Positions 18,321-25,168 of a stretch of DNA of 64,000 nucleotides are shown here, one piece after another (positions within the stretch are counted from its first letter, which is position 1; the number at the start of each line of letters is the position of its first letter). The notes under the pieces were generated by a model. It ran no database searches. It worked only from the letters and a program-made list of their open reading frames with translations, and was not told where the DNA came from. The translations under genes and the position numbers were made by a program. Source of the stretch: Brevibacillus brevis (lineage in GTDB: Bacteria; Bacillota; Bacilli; Brevibacillales; Brevibacillaceae); assembly GCF_022026395.1 (NCBI RefSeq), contig NZ_CP041767.1:746001-810000 (forward strand). The letters run 5' to 3'.

Positions 18321-18503
18321 CCAAACTCCTCCTCCATAGTATAATGGTCTCGACAAAATTCATTGTATTTCTATTTGGAAAAATAAACAAGTGTACCCAA
18401 ATGTAAGTTATTTTGTAGAAGAATGTTGCTAGAATGATGAAATAGCTTAAAAAATTTTTGCAGTATGGTGGGGTATAATATTTGGGGAAATTTTTTCTCT
18501 GAC
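18321..18503. other. AT-rich gap upstream of the beta-family gene
   Basis: Holds the promoter region of the minus-strand beta-family gene and otherwise AT-rich DNA with no coding frame I can support. Confidence 0.4.
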
Positions 18504-18524
18504 TGATGTGAATTTGATGTGAAA
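18504..18524 (+). repeat. Direct repeat, right copy (possible integrase arm site)
   Basis: Identical over 21 bp to 13868-13888. It lies 116 bp before the rlmD-like remnant at 18640, mirroring the left copy's distance from the rlmD end. Confidence 0.55.
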
Positions 18525-18639
18525 TGCTAACATCACACAGTAGATTGACGTATAGAAGAACATGAGGGTAATAGAAGAATCTTTGACTTTAAAGGATTAG
18601 ATTAGATTGTAACAGTAGGTGGGTAAACGAGGTGTGACC

Positions 18640-18690
18640 CCGCATACAGGGCATGTGGAGTGCGTAATATTGATGAAATTAAGGGGCTAG
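18640..18690 (+). repeat. rlmD 3'-end remnant (copy b), att-like
   Basis: An in-frame segment encoding PHTGHVECVILMKLRG and a TAG stop closely matches the C-terminus of RlmD (PHTGHVESVALLV). It has no gene upstream of it, and it lies in the same orientation as rlmD. This is a displaced 3' end, as left by site-specific integration. Confidence 0.72.
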
Positions 18691-18712
18691 CCGATTAAGG
18701 CTAAGCCCCCTT
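18682..18712 (+). terminator. Hairpin at remnant b
   Basis: GGGGCT-AGCC pairs with GGCTAAGCCCC (one bulge), followed by CTTCTT; it overlaps the remnant's stop, as expected if the native terminator travelled with the 3' end. Confidence 0.6.
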
Positions 18713-18804
18713 CTTAGTGGGTTTTGGAAGTTGTAACTGATTTCAGTAGAACCATTAACTATTCGCCCGTCCTGAAGACACACTATAAATGGCGTCCTTT
18801 TTTC

Positions 18805-19317
18805 TTACTCTTCCTCCTCAATGGTTCGATCCCAAAACTCAATTCCGTCATGCTCAATAAGTTGTTCCAGCAACTCTGTGAACGTCAGGTCTATGTCGAT
18901 AGTATCGTCTGGTAGTATCGATCCAACCCATGTGAGGTAACCTTTGCCACTATGTATTCTGTCTTGATCCACACATATACAACTATTTGAGTTATCGCTC
19001 CAAACGATAGGATAGTAAGGATGGTCGATGCTGTAGGCTTTCCAGTACCCAATGACGAGCTCGGTACTTAGCACATCATAACCCCCAGAGTTATGCTTGG
19101 CGCCCTTGAATAGTTTTGCACTTTCGTAGTGGCTTAAAAAACTGACGTAATCCTCTGGTAACTCAAACGATTTTAATTTCTCCTTTATATCTGTGATAGA
19201 CTCGTTCGAGATGTAGAATGTAAATTGATATTCCTCGTTTTTGATATGCACGTTCCCGTCTACACTTGTCTTACTTCCCCTGATCTTACTAATGAGGGCT
19301 TCAAAAGGATTACTCAC
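18805..19317 (-). CDS. SMI1/KNR4 (SUKH) family immunity protein
   Basis: Cytoplasmic protein of 170 residues. It has the SUKH pattern: KSFELPEDYVSFLSHYESAKLF, then a glycine-rich strand with ELVIGYW, PIVWSDNSNSCICVD, and the terminal TFTELLEQLIEHDG. Members bind and neutralise polymorphic nuclease toxins. Start GTG 19317 with AAGGA 9 bp upstream. It is the distal gene downstream of the HNH toxin on the same strand. Low GC relative to the core. Confidence 0.82.
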   Translation of the reverse strand: MSNPFEALISKIRGSKTSVDGNVHIKNEEYQFTFYISNESITDIKEKLKSFELPEDYVSFLSHYESAKLFKGAKHNSGGYDVLSTELVIGYWKAYSIDHPYYPIVWSDNSNSCICVDQDRIHSGKGYLTWVGSILPDDTIDIDLTFTELLEQLIEHDGIEFWDRTIEEEE

Positions 19318-19352
19318 AGGATCACATCCTTCAATGACAGTCCAATTTTATA

Positions 19353-19680
19353 CTAGTTTCTTCGATAACTTCTCCACCAATCAGTGACATCAAATATATA
19401 AAGTCCTCCTAGCTCCCAATGCTCTCGGTCATATGGAGATATTTTATCAATCTCTTCGACAAATTTTTCTACCTTGATATTAAAAACATCCAACCCTTTA
19501 AACGAGGTAACTTCCTATAAAATTTGCTTTCCCGTTGGCATTGTACTCTATGTGAAAGTAGGGGGCAGATTCAATTTGTTTAGAGTAAGCTTAAATGAAT
19601 GCTTCCACATCTTCCTTACAACTAGAGAAGTCCCTCTGAAACGTTGATGTATCAAGAGTTTCGATATTAAAAAATGGGGT
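19353..19680 (-). pseudogene. Decayed immunity-type gene between the two SUKH genes
   Basis: Read on the minus strand, about 105 codons show clear protein-like sequence broken by one in-frame TAA (near 19590) and one frameshift (near 19507). The fragments read NIETLDTSTFQRDF, then PYFHIEYNANGKANFIGSY, then after the shift FKGLDVFNIKVEKFVEEIDK and a YDREHWELGGLYIFDVTD tail ending at TAG 19353. This resembles small Bacillales immunity proteins; I cannot name the family. The 5' end is missing, replaced by a terminator. A remnant of a third immunity gene is the simplest reading. Confidence 0.6.
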
Positions 19681-19725
19681 GTCTCTCAGTCGAAAAAATC
19701 GACTTTTGAAACACCCCCTTCTTTA
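19676..19725. terminator. Terminator between immunity genes
   Basis: Outer stem GGGGTGT/ACACCCC and inner AGTCGA/TCGACT, with flanking A and T tracts; ends the toxin-immunity transcript after the proximal SUKH gene. Confidence 0.7.
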
Positions 19726-19732
19726 TTTCCAC

Positions 19733-20242
19733 TTACCAAGTCCAAAACTCTGTTCCTTGAGCAATGATTAATCTTTCCAACCAAGTTTCAAAATTCATAT
19801 TTAAGTAATAACCTTCTGAGACTGAAACATCATCATGATTAAAACAAACTAAATAGTTGTTTTGACCATCCTTGACTCGGTTAGAATCAATAAAGATGTA
19901 ATCACCATTGTTAATCGAGATAGGATACCAATGCACAGGCATATAATCGAGATGATTGTCCTTAATTTCATCTAGACTCAGTAACTCATATCCCCCGCCA
20001 TATCTTACACTCTTGAACAGCCATGCTCCATTATGGATTAGGAGAAAATCCTTATAGTCAGTTGGTAAGTGCCAGTGAGTGCTCCTTAAAAACTCCTCAA
20101 TTTCTTCCGCATTAGCAGGAGGGTTAAATGTAAAATGGGCTGTATCAACTTTTCCATTTCTATTTTGCACTAATAATCGATTACTATTATCGAGTCTTTT
20201 TTTAAACCCTTCCAATACCAATTCAGATAAATTGTTCTTCAA
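19733..20242 (-). CDS. SMI1/KNR4 (SUKH) family immunity protein, toxin-proximal
   Basis: Protein of 169 residues with the SUKH layout: ANAEEIEEFLRSTHWHLPTDYKDFLLIHNGAWLF, the GGYELLSLDEI strand, the HWYPISINNGDYIFIDSNR block and an end FETWLERLIIAQGTEFW. TTG start at 20242, AGGTGA 7 bp upstream. It begins 20 bp after the HNH toxin stop, the classical position of a cognate immunity gene. It is only distantly similar to the second SUKH protein at 18805, so the second may protect against a different toxin. Confidence 0.82.
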   Translation of the reverse strand: MKNNLSELVLEGFKKRLDNSNRLLVQNRNGKVDTAHFTFNPPANAEEIEEFLRSTHWHLPTDYKDFLLIHNGAWLFKSVRYGGGYELLSLDEIKDNHLDYMPVHWYPISINNGDYIFIDSNRVKDGQNNYLVCFNHDDVSVSEGYYLNMNFETWLERLIIAQGTEFWTW

Positions 20243-20262
20243 GGAGAATCACCTACTATTCT

Positions 20263-21282
20263 TTAATAGTCATCACCAGAGGGTACATACTTACCATAAC
20301 TAGCCCACCAAGGAGTAACCTCTTTTCGGTGGAAGTCTTTTGGTAACGGAATTAAATTATCATAGCTGTTATCCCCACCGTATGCAAGGGGAATAATGTG
20401 ATGAATATCTACGTCATCCCAACTGAAATCGGGGGTGCCATATTTATTCTCATACCAATCAATATATAAGCCTCTCTTGCCAGATTCTCTAGGCTCTCTT
20501 TGATTATTAGGAACCCAAGCGAGATCGGCTTCATCAGGCTCAAACATCTTTATTCTGCTATGCGAGTCTCTATACTTAGGATATTCGATACCCTTTTTGT
20601 TAAGCAAAAATTCTTTTCCTACCTTATGGTCTGCATCGGTTTTCCCATTGGGCCATGTTGCTAATGATGTGCTTACAGTCCGCCAAAAATTTGTATCTAC
20701 AATGCTGACTGGATCGCTTACTTTCATTGCTGTTTCTTTTATTTCGGGAGCTGTAAAGGTGTAGTGAAAAACATCTTCATCACGGTATGATCGTTTCCGA
20801 TTAGTTGAAGACTCCAATGTTACTTTCCCGGTAATCAGTGCCACCCTGGCAACATTGATATCCTCAATTTCTACATACGAAACGATTTCTTTGTTTCGTT
20901 CATCTATTATCAGACCCGCTACAAGTTTAACACCTGAACCTCCTGTTTTTGAACGAAGGGAGACTTCCTCACCTGTATTTTCTTCCAGATGTAACTCCTG
21001 AACTTCATACTCTGATATTTCGAAATTCTTGTCTAGTTTTTCTCCGGTTTCATCTTCAAGTTCTTCAATTGCCGCTAGATGAATTGAAGAAAGTTCCTCT
21101 GTGTTTAAAAGTTCACCTGTACCAGAATCAATAGTAAGTTCAATTTCCGTTGAAGGAAGTTTTTTTAGTTCACCTCTTTCTATTCTTTCTTGGATGTTGT
21201 CCTTAGAATTTTCCGCATACGAACCAGATGGACTTATTAAAAGCACAGAGAAAGCGAGTAAAGTTAGAAAGTATTTCTTCAC
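20263..21282 (-). CDS. Exported HNH nuclease toxin
   Basis: Protein of 339 residues. Residues 1-23 are a Sec signal peptide (KKYFLTLLAFSVLLISPSGSYA). The middle is a beta-rich region of unknown role. The last ~60 residues form a colicin-type HNH nuclease: DDVDIHHIIPLAYGGDNSYDNLIPL, with the His-His pair, the N and the terminal His of the metal site in DFHRKEVTPWW. GTG start 21282 with AGGAGG upstream. Followed in the same direction by two SUKH immunity genes, it fits a secreted anti-competitor DNase with immunity. No LXG or WXG100 leader is present, so export through Sec is inferred. Confidence 0.82.
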   Translation of the reverse strand: MKKYFLTLLAFSVLLISPSGSYAENSKDNIQERIERGELKKLPSTEIELTIDSGTGELLNTEELSSIHLAAIEELEDETGEKLDKNFEISEYEVQELHLEENTGEEVSLRSKTGGSGVKLVAGLIIDERNKEIVSYVEIEDINVARVALITGKVTLESSTNRKRSYRDEDVFHYTFTAPEIKETAMKVSDPVSIVDTNFWRTVSTSLATWPNGKTDADHKVGKEFLLNKKGIEYPKYRDSHSRIKMFEPDEADLAWVPNNQREPRESGKRGLYIDWYENKYGTPDFSWDDVDIHHIIPLAYGGDNSYDNLIPLPKDFHRKEVTPWWASYGKYVPSGDDY

Positions 21283-21619
21283 TTAATAATCCTCCTAACA
21301 TTTAATTTGGTGCGTTCTTTTAGATGTTTTTTTCTATGAATCTACCTGTTCTAAGGGGATGACGCTAGATTTTTCCCTTACTACACTTGCTCACATGCTT
21401 TCTTCATCAGTTTTGATTTAATTACCAGAACGAGCAAATGCTCCGCTATGTTTTTTAGGTCTATTTCGTAAAAATCTCCTACTTTCTAATCTGAATATCT
21501 CATGATAGAGTTAATCATAGGAGTTTCAAGTGCTCCTATAGGGCGTTCCTGTTGCCGGGAAGCAAAGGGGGAACGTCCTATCTTGTTGATTTGCCTTCTC
21601 AAAACAAGTCCATTCACTT
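21283..21619. other. Gap between toxin gene and Spo0E-like gene
   Basis: No gene seen. It holds a long imperfect hairpin at 21538-21581 (ATAGGGCGTTCC with GGAACGTCCTAT, one mismatch), the probable terminator of the Spo0E-like gene, and the toxin promoter region. Confidence 0.5.
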
Positions 21620-21817
21620 TTAAAATTTACCTCCTTTCTGATTAGTAAGATTTCTTCGTTGGCACTCTAAGATGTACTCATCCAGTTCTTGACTTATCTT
21701 CAACACATCGGAGTCTGTCAGTTTGCCCTGTTGTTTGAAGACTTCTTTAAGCTGATATTGTAGAGTCTTGATGATTTGTGTAAGGTCTTCGTTGCTTACT
21801 TCTTGCCATTCAACCAT
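21620..21817 (-). CDS. Spo0E-like aspartyl-phosphate phosphatase
   Basis: 65 residues, the usual size of Spo0E/YnzD-type phosphatases that dephosphorylate Spo0A~P and delay sporulation. The signature SQELDEYILECQR near residue 45 matches the family S-x-x-LD-x-x-I/L motif. A GGGGGA site lies 12 bp before ATG 21817, with a stronger GGAGG further up. It is divergent from the XRE-TPR regulator gene. Its presence on an island could let the cassette influence host sporulation timing, which is inference. Confidence 0.75.
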   Translation of the reverse strand: MVEWQEVSNEDLTQIIKTLQYQLKEVFKQQGKLTDSDVLKISQELDEYILECQRRNLTNQKGGKF

Positions 21818-21962
21818 CGTTATCAGTCCCCCATAGTCTCACCTCCTCTTTTTTCACTATAGCACCTATATCAAAAAAACCATGGGAAAATTTTCCTTGA
21901 TACATTTGACATTATTCGATGATTTTCGCAAATTTCAGTCGAAATATGTCTGTTTGTTTTTG

Positions 21963-21992
21963 TTGAATTAGCAAACATCAACTTGCTATAAT
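21963..21992 (+). promoter_or_regulatory. Promoter of the XRE-TPR regulator gene
   Basis: TTGAAT, 18-bp spacer, TATAAT at 21987-21992, 53 bp before the GTG start. Confidence 0.65.
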
Positions 21993-22044
21993 CCTACTCG
22001 ATTGCATTGTAAAAAAAAGGAAGTTTGTGTTGTGGAGGGATATA

Positions 22045-23337
22045 GTGCAAAAGAAAACAATTGGGGACATGTTGTCTGAGAGCCGAAGAAATAATGGCTT
22101 GTCTTTTGCTGAGTTAGAAGATAGAACTGGTGTAAGTAGGGGCGTACTACAAAAGATTGAGAGCGGAGAGACAAAACGCCCTGAATTTAAAACAGTGAAG
22201 TCGATAGCCGCTCTATTTCCGTACTCGTATGAAGAAATTATTGAAGGATACCTTGAGGATGAGACTAGGATTGAGACGTTATTTGAAATTCTTCAAGAGG
22301 TCATTCAGTGTGAATATTCTTCATTAGTGGAAAGAGTATCATTGAAAATTCTCCAATCGCCGAATGAAAAGATAGAGAAGGCATTAGAGCGACTGTATAA
22401 CTTTTCTGATTCGACTGCTGTAATAGCAATAAATAACGAAATACGCTTAGCTCTCTTTAAGGTCATCGCAAATTATGCACGACAGTGCGGAGAGCCGAAA
22501 TACATTGCAAAAGCTTTATTTAAGAGATATCTAATTGAACGAAATGATCTCAAAAAACTAAAGGAAACCTTTTGCAATGGGGAGGAAATTTTACACTATG
22601 TTGACTTCCTATCCCATGACGAAAAGATTACATTTTATTATCGAATGGCGCTTCATGCTCATAACATTGAGGACTATAACAAATGTATTGAACTGGGGAA
22701 AACAGGTCATCTCGAAGATAAGACAAGTAATACATTAAAAGAACAGGTTGCATTAGCTATATGCAACTCATACCTATTCTTAGGAAAATATAGTAACTTG
22801 GAAGAACACCTGAATATTTATGAAGAATTGAAGTACACGCAGATTATTAAACGGTTGAAGTTTTACCGCGCCATTATTCTATCTCGGACAGGGAAATATA
22901 GCGTTGCTATTCCTATGTTGTATCAGTGTGTAGAAGAAGTAACTGATAGTAATCGTTTACATCGAGTAAATATGCTTTTGGAAGCTTTATTTAAAGTCAA
23001 TGATCTTGATTCAATTAGCAGTATTCTAGGGTCAGAAGAGAGTAAATTATTACTTCAGTACACCGATCCATATCAATATTCCGAACTAGGAAGGTACTAC
23101 AAATACAAAGGCAGATTTTTGGTTAAGAGGGGTTGTTTTGATGAAGGAATGGAGGCTTATCTAAATAGTATATTGTATTACGCTAAGATAAGTGATTATA
23201 AAAGTATTTTGCAATGTTACAATGAGATACATTCTCATCATTACACACATGAAGAAATGATGAAATTGGAACTTATAGGAAATCTGAAAGAAGTATATAA
23301 TGAAGTATATAAGGAAAGCGAAGCGAGGGATGAATGA
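22045..23337 (+). CDS. XRE-family HTH/TPR transcriptional regulator (RRNPP type)
   Basis: Protein of 430 residues. Residues 5-65 are an XRE HTH (IGDMLSESRRNNGLSFAELEDRTGVSRGVLQKIESGETKRP). The remaining ~360 residues are helical repeats of TPR type, as in PlcR, NprR, AimR and Paenibacillus Alo receptors, which bind short secreted peptides. GTG 22045 is chosen since GGAGGG lies 5 bp upstream. Its stop codon overlaps the start of a 53-residue secreted peptide gene by 4 bp and a second peptide gene follows. This is the expected layout of a peptide-quorum-sensing receptor; ligand and regulon are unproven. Confidence 0.8.
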   Translation: MQKKTIGDMLSESRRNNGLSFAELEDRTGVSRGVLQKIESGETKRPEFKTVKSIAALFPYSYEEIIEGYLEDETRIETLFEILQEVIQCEYSSLVERVSLKILQSPNEKIEKALERLYNFSDSTAVIAINNEIRLALFKVIANYARQCGEPKYIAKALFKRYLIERNDLKKLKETFCNGEEILHYVDFLSHDEKITFYYRMALHAHNIEDYNKCIELGKTGHLEDKTSNTLKEQVALAICNSYLFLGKYSNLEEHLNIYEELKYTQIIKRLKFYRAIILSRTGKYSVAIPMLYQCVEEVTDSNRLHRVNMLLEALFKVNDLDSISSILGSEESKLLLQYTDPYQYSELGRYYKYKGRFLVKRGCFDEGMEAYLNSILYYAKISDYKSILQCYNEIHSHHYTHEEMMKLELIGNLKEVYNEVYKESEARDE

Positions 23338-23495
23338 TGAAAAAGTTAGTAATGAATATTGTAACCTGTTCTGTTATAATCTCGTTCTCTGTCTTGACAG
23401 TAACTACTCCTAATGTTAGGAATGAAATTGAACATGGAACTAACGTTTCTCCAATAAAAACTATAAAGTTATATTCGGATAATCCCGGACATTAA
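23334..23495 (+). CDS. Candidate signal-peptide precursor 1, 53 aa
   Basis: Too short for ordinary gene calling. The ATG lies within the regulator's stop region (ATGA overlap), so it is translationally coupled. The protein has a basic start, a hydrophobic export segment (VTCSVIISFSVLTV), a polar linker and the C-terminal LYSDNPGH. Size and design match Phr/PapR/NprX-type pro-peptides whose C-terminal 5-8 residues become the signal. Shares Y-x-x-x-P-G with precursor 2. Confidence 0.7.
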   Translation: MMKKLVMNIVTCSVIISFSVLTVTTPNVRNEIEHGTNVSPIKTIKLYSDNPGH

Positions 23496-23520
23496 TAAAC
23501 GAAATCCAAAGGGGAAAGTG

Positions 23521-23655
23521 ATGAACAGGCTTCTCATGCATATATTTATGACGGTGTTCTTAGTTGCTGTGCCTCTAACTATTCAAGCAAATGAGGTGCA
23601 AAACATTCCAAACCATTCTCAAGTAGTTTCCTATGGTACTGACCCAGGGTGGTAA
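23521..23655 (+). CDS. Candidate signal-peptide precursor 2, 44 aa
   Basis: It starts 25 bp after precursor 1 with AAAGGGGAAAG just upstream. The N-terminus has a signal sequence with likely cleavage after TIQA, then a short linker and the C-terminal SYGTDPGW. The last seven residues align with those of precursor 1 (YSDNPGH and YGTDPGW). A terminator follows, closing a regulator-peptide-peptide operon. Confidence 0.7.
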   Translation: MNRLLMHIFMTVFLVAVPLTIQANEVQNIPNHSQVVSYGTDPGW

Positions 23656-23681
23656 AATCGGATGCTTTGTTCTTGTGTAAC

Positions 23682-23718
23682 AAAAGCACTTTGACAACTA
23701 TTGCCAAGGTGCTTTTAT
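23682..23718 (+). terminator. Terminator of the regulator/peptide operon
   Basis: AAAAGCAC-TTG pairs with CAA-GTGCTTTT, followed by ATT; 26 bp after the second peptide stop. Confidence 0.8.
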
Positions 23719-23843
23719 TCATCTTCTCGGCACAAATTATCAACAATACCTACTGAGACGAAAAGGATGCATCTGTCGAGAGCTAATCTAGGATATGCGC
23801 CATTACCGGTAAATAGTAAAGATAATAGTTAAGGAGATAATTT

Positions 23844-24497
23844 ATGAAAGGTAAGATACTCTTATTACTTTTTATTACGATAATGTGTTCATCTTGTCAA
23901 AATAGTAGTCAATCGACTACTTTGAACGGCGAAACTAAATCAATAATGAATTCTGAACGGCCTCCTGATGTAGTGAGTACAGGTAATGGAACAGAATCGA
24001 AAGAAATAACTGAAGGTCGATCAGATCCTTCTAACAATGAAGTGTTATCTATGAACATTGGGAACTATGATTTGACTGGAGAATTTTATGATGAAATGCT
24101 TCGGAATCCTATCGATCATGATTATGAAGTGGAATTTAATGAATTTCAAAATTCCAAAGAGATTATTACAACATTGGGATGGGGGGCTTTGGAAAGCAAA
24201 TATACAGAGATTTGGGATAAAGAGTTGAATCAAATATATAAAAAGCTTCTTTCTAAGTTGGATAGAGAACCAAGAGAAGCACTAATTGAATCGCAGAAAG
24301 AATGGTTACAGTATCACTTAAGGGAAACAAAATTTGTAGAGAAGACATTTATTGATAATCGTTACCTTGGATCACAAGGATCGGTAAGCCTGGGCAGGGC
24401 TATACGGGAGAGAATTAGGGAAAGAACAATGCAATTATTTGAATATCGATATTTGCTAGATCGTGAAGTTGAGTTTTTATACCAAAGTAAAAAATAG
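23844..24497 (+). CDS. DUF1311 (LprI-like) lipoprotein
   Basis: Protein of 217 residues. The N-terminus KILLLLFITIMCSSC is a lipoprotein signal with the lipobox ending in CSSC, then a Ser/Thr/Asn-rich linker. The C-terminal ~100 residues fit the LprI/DUF1311 helical domain (LNQIYKKLLSKL, then LIESQKEWLQY). LprI-type proteins inhibit lysozymes in some bacteria; here only a surface role is supported. AAGGAG precedes the ATG. It is the last gene of cassette 2. Confidence 0.72.
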   Translation: MKGKILLLLFITIMCSSCQNSSQSTTLNGETKSIMNSERPPDVVSTGNGTESKEITEGRSDPSNNEVLSMNIGNYDLTGEFYDEMLRNPIDHDYEVEFNEFQNSKEIITTLGWGALESKYTEIWDKELNQIYKKLLSKLDREPREALIESQKEWLQYHLRETKFVEKTFIDNRYLGSQGSVSLGRAIRERIRERTMQLFEYRYLLDREVEFLYQSKK

Positions 24498-24591
24498 TGT
24501 TGGAATCTTGATCAAAGGTTTTTAGGTGATGCTTCGAAGACAGTAACGGCGCATAACACTGTATTCACGCTGCGGGGCTACCACCCCTACT

Positions 24592-24675
24592 GTCTACTCG
24601 TCACATGTGGAGTGCTGTACACTGTTAGTACGGAAAAATGAAAGCAAGAAGCATTGGTGTCTAGACCCTTCCTAA
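24592..24675 (+). repeat. rlmD 3'-end remnant (copy c), att-like
   Basis: An in-frame segment encoding VYSSHVECCTLLVRK and a short tail to a TAA stop. It matches RlmD C-termini in the THVEC-x-x-LLV pattern, and is very close to copy d at protein level (YS[ST]HVECC[TS]LLVRK) while differing in codons, so it is not a simple recent duplication. Confidence 0.7.
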
Positions 24676-24692
24676 ATGAGGAAGGGTTATTT
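24665..24692 (+). terminator. Terminator at remnant c
   Basis: Perfect 9-bp stem ACCCTTCCT/AGGAAGGGT followed by TATTT; the remnant's stop codon lies at the loop. Confidence 0.75.
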
Positions 24693-24902
24693 GTAATAAA
24701 TTTAATTCATAATGGAAGCGATAAGACTCTTAAGATATAAAGGGTGGAGTAATGTGGGAGATTGGAAAAGCATTCCCCTACGCTCGCCTCGTAACAAAGG
24801 CTAAACATCCCTAGTTAGCGTAATTTTTAATCCTCATTTACCAACCTTCGTTTTCTTTTGTTTTTCCGAATATATTTTATTTTCAAAAAAATCAAAAGAT
24901 TG

Positions 24903-24931
24903 TTGACAGTCAGAAAAATACAAGCTATCAT
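24903..24931 (+). promoter_or_regulatory. Promoter of the RiPP-like cassette
   Basis: A consensus TTGACA, an exact 17-bp spacer and TATCAT, 62 bp upstream of the precursor ATG. The preceding gap (24693-24902) holds no gene. Confidence 0.78.
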
Positions 24932-24939
24932 TACCAGTA

Positions 24940-24967
24940 TATACCATACATTCGCGAATATGGTATA
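24940..24967 (+). promoter_or_regulatory. Leader palindrome upstream of the precursor peptide
   Basis: Arms TATACCATA and TATGGTATA enclose ATTCGCGAAT; the whole 28 bp is palindromic except for one extra C. Lying just downstream of the -10 box, it could be an operator for a dimeric repressor or an mRNA 5' stabilising hairpin. Confidence 0.65.
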
Positions 24968-24993
24968 AATAACAATTTATCGGAGGCATTATT

Positions 24994-25083
24994 ATGAAAA
25001 AAATTACTGTGCAAAAAACCGAGCCTGTAAAATTGACTTCAGTAGCTAACACAATGTACGACTGCACATGTATGGAAGCATAA
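24994..25083 (+). CDS. Candidate RiPP precursor peptide, 29 aa
   Basis: Below usual gene-calling size. GGAGG lies 7 bp upstream of the ATG. The leader-like N-terminal part (KKITVQKTEPVKLTSVA) is charged and lacks any signal peptide; the C-terminal part NTMYDCTCMEA carries two Cys, Thr and Tyr, typical targets of peptide modification. It has its own promoter and is followed by an attenuator hairpin and then an RRE-M50 protease gene, the standard order for a precursor made in excess over its processing proteins. The nature of any modification is unknown. Confidence 0.72.
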   Translation: MKKITVQKTEPVKLTSVANTMYDCTCMEA

Positions 25084-25100
25084 GATTTGTCAGTAACACG

Positions 25101-25129
25101 GAAAAGTGGGGCATTTGCCCCTCTTTTTC
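25101..25129 (+). terminator. Attenuator between precursor and protease genes
   Basis: GAAAAG and GGGGC pair with GCCCC and CTTTTTC around an ATTT loop, ending in a T-run. It would stop most transcripts after the short peptide gene. Confidence 0.8.
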
Positions 25130-25168
25130 AATTATGAAGATAGCATGACAACATCCGGGAGGAAAGTC

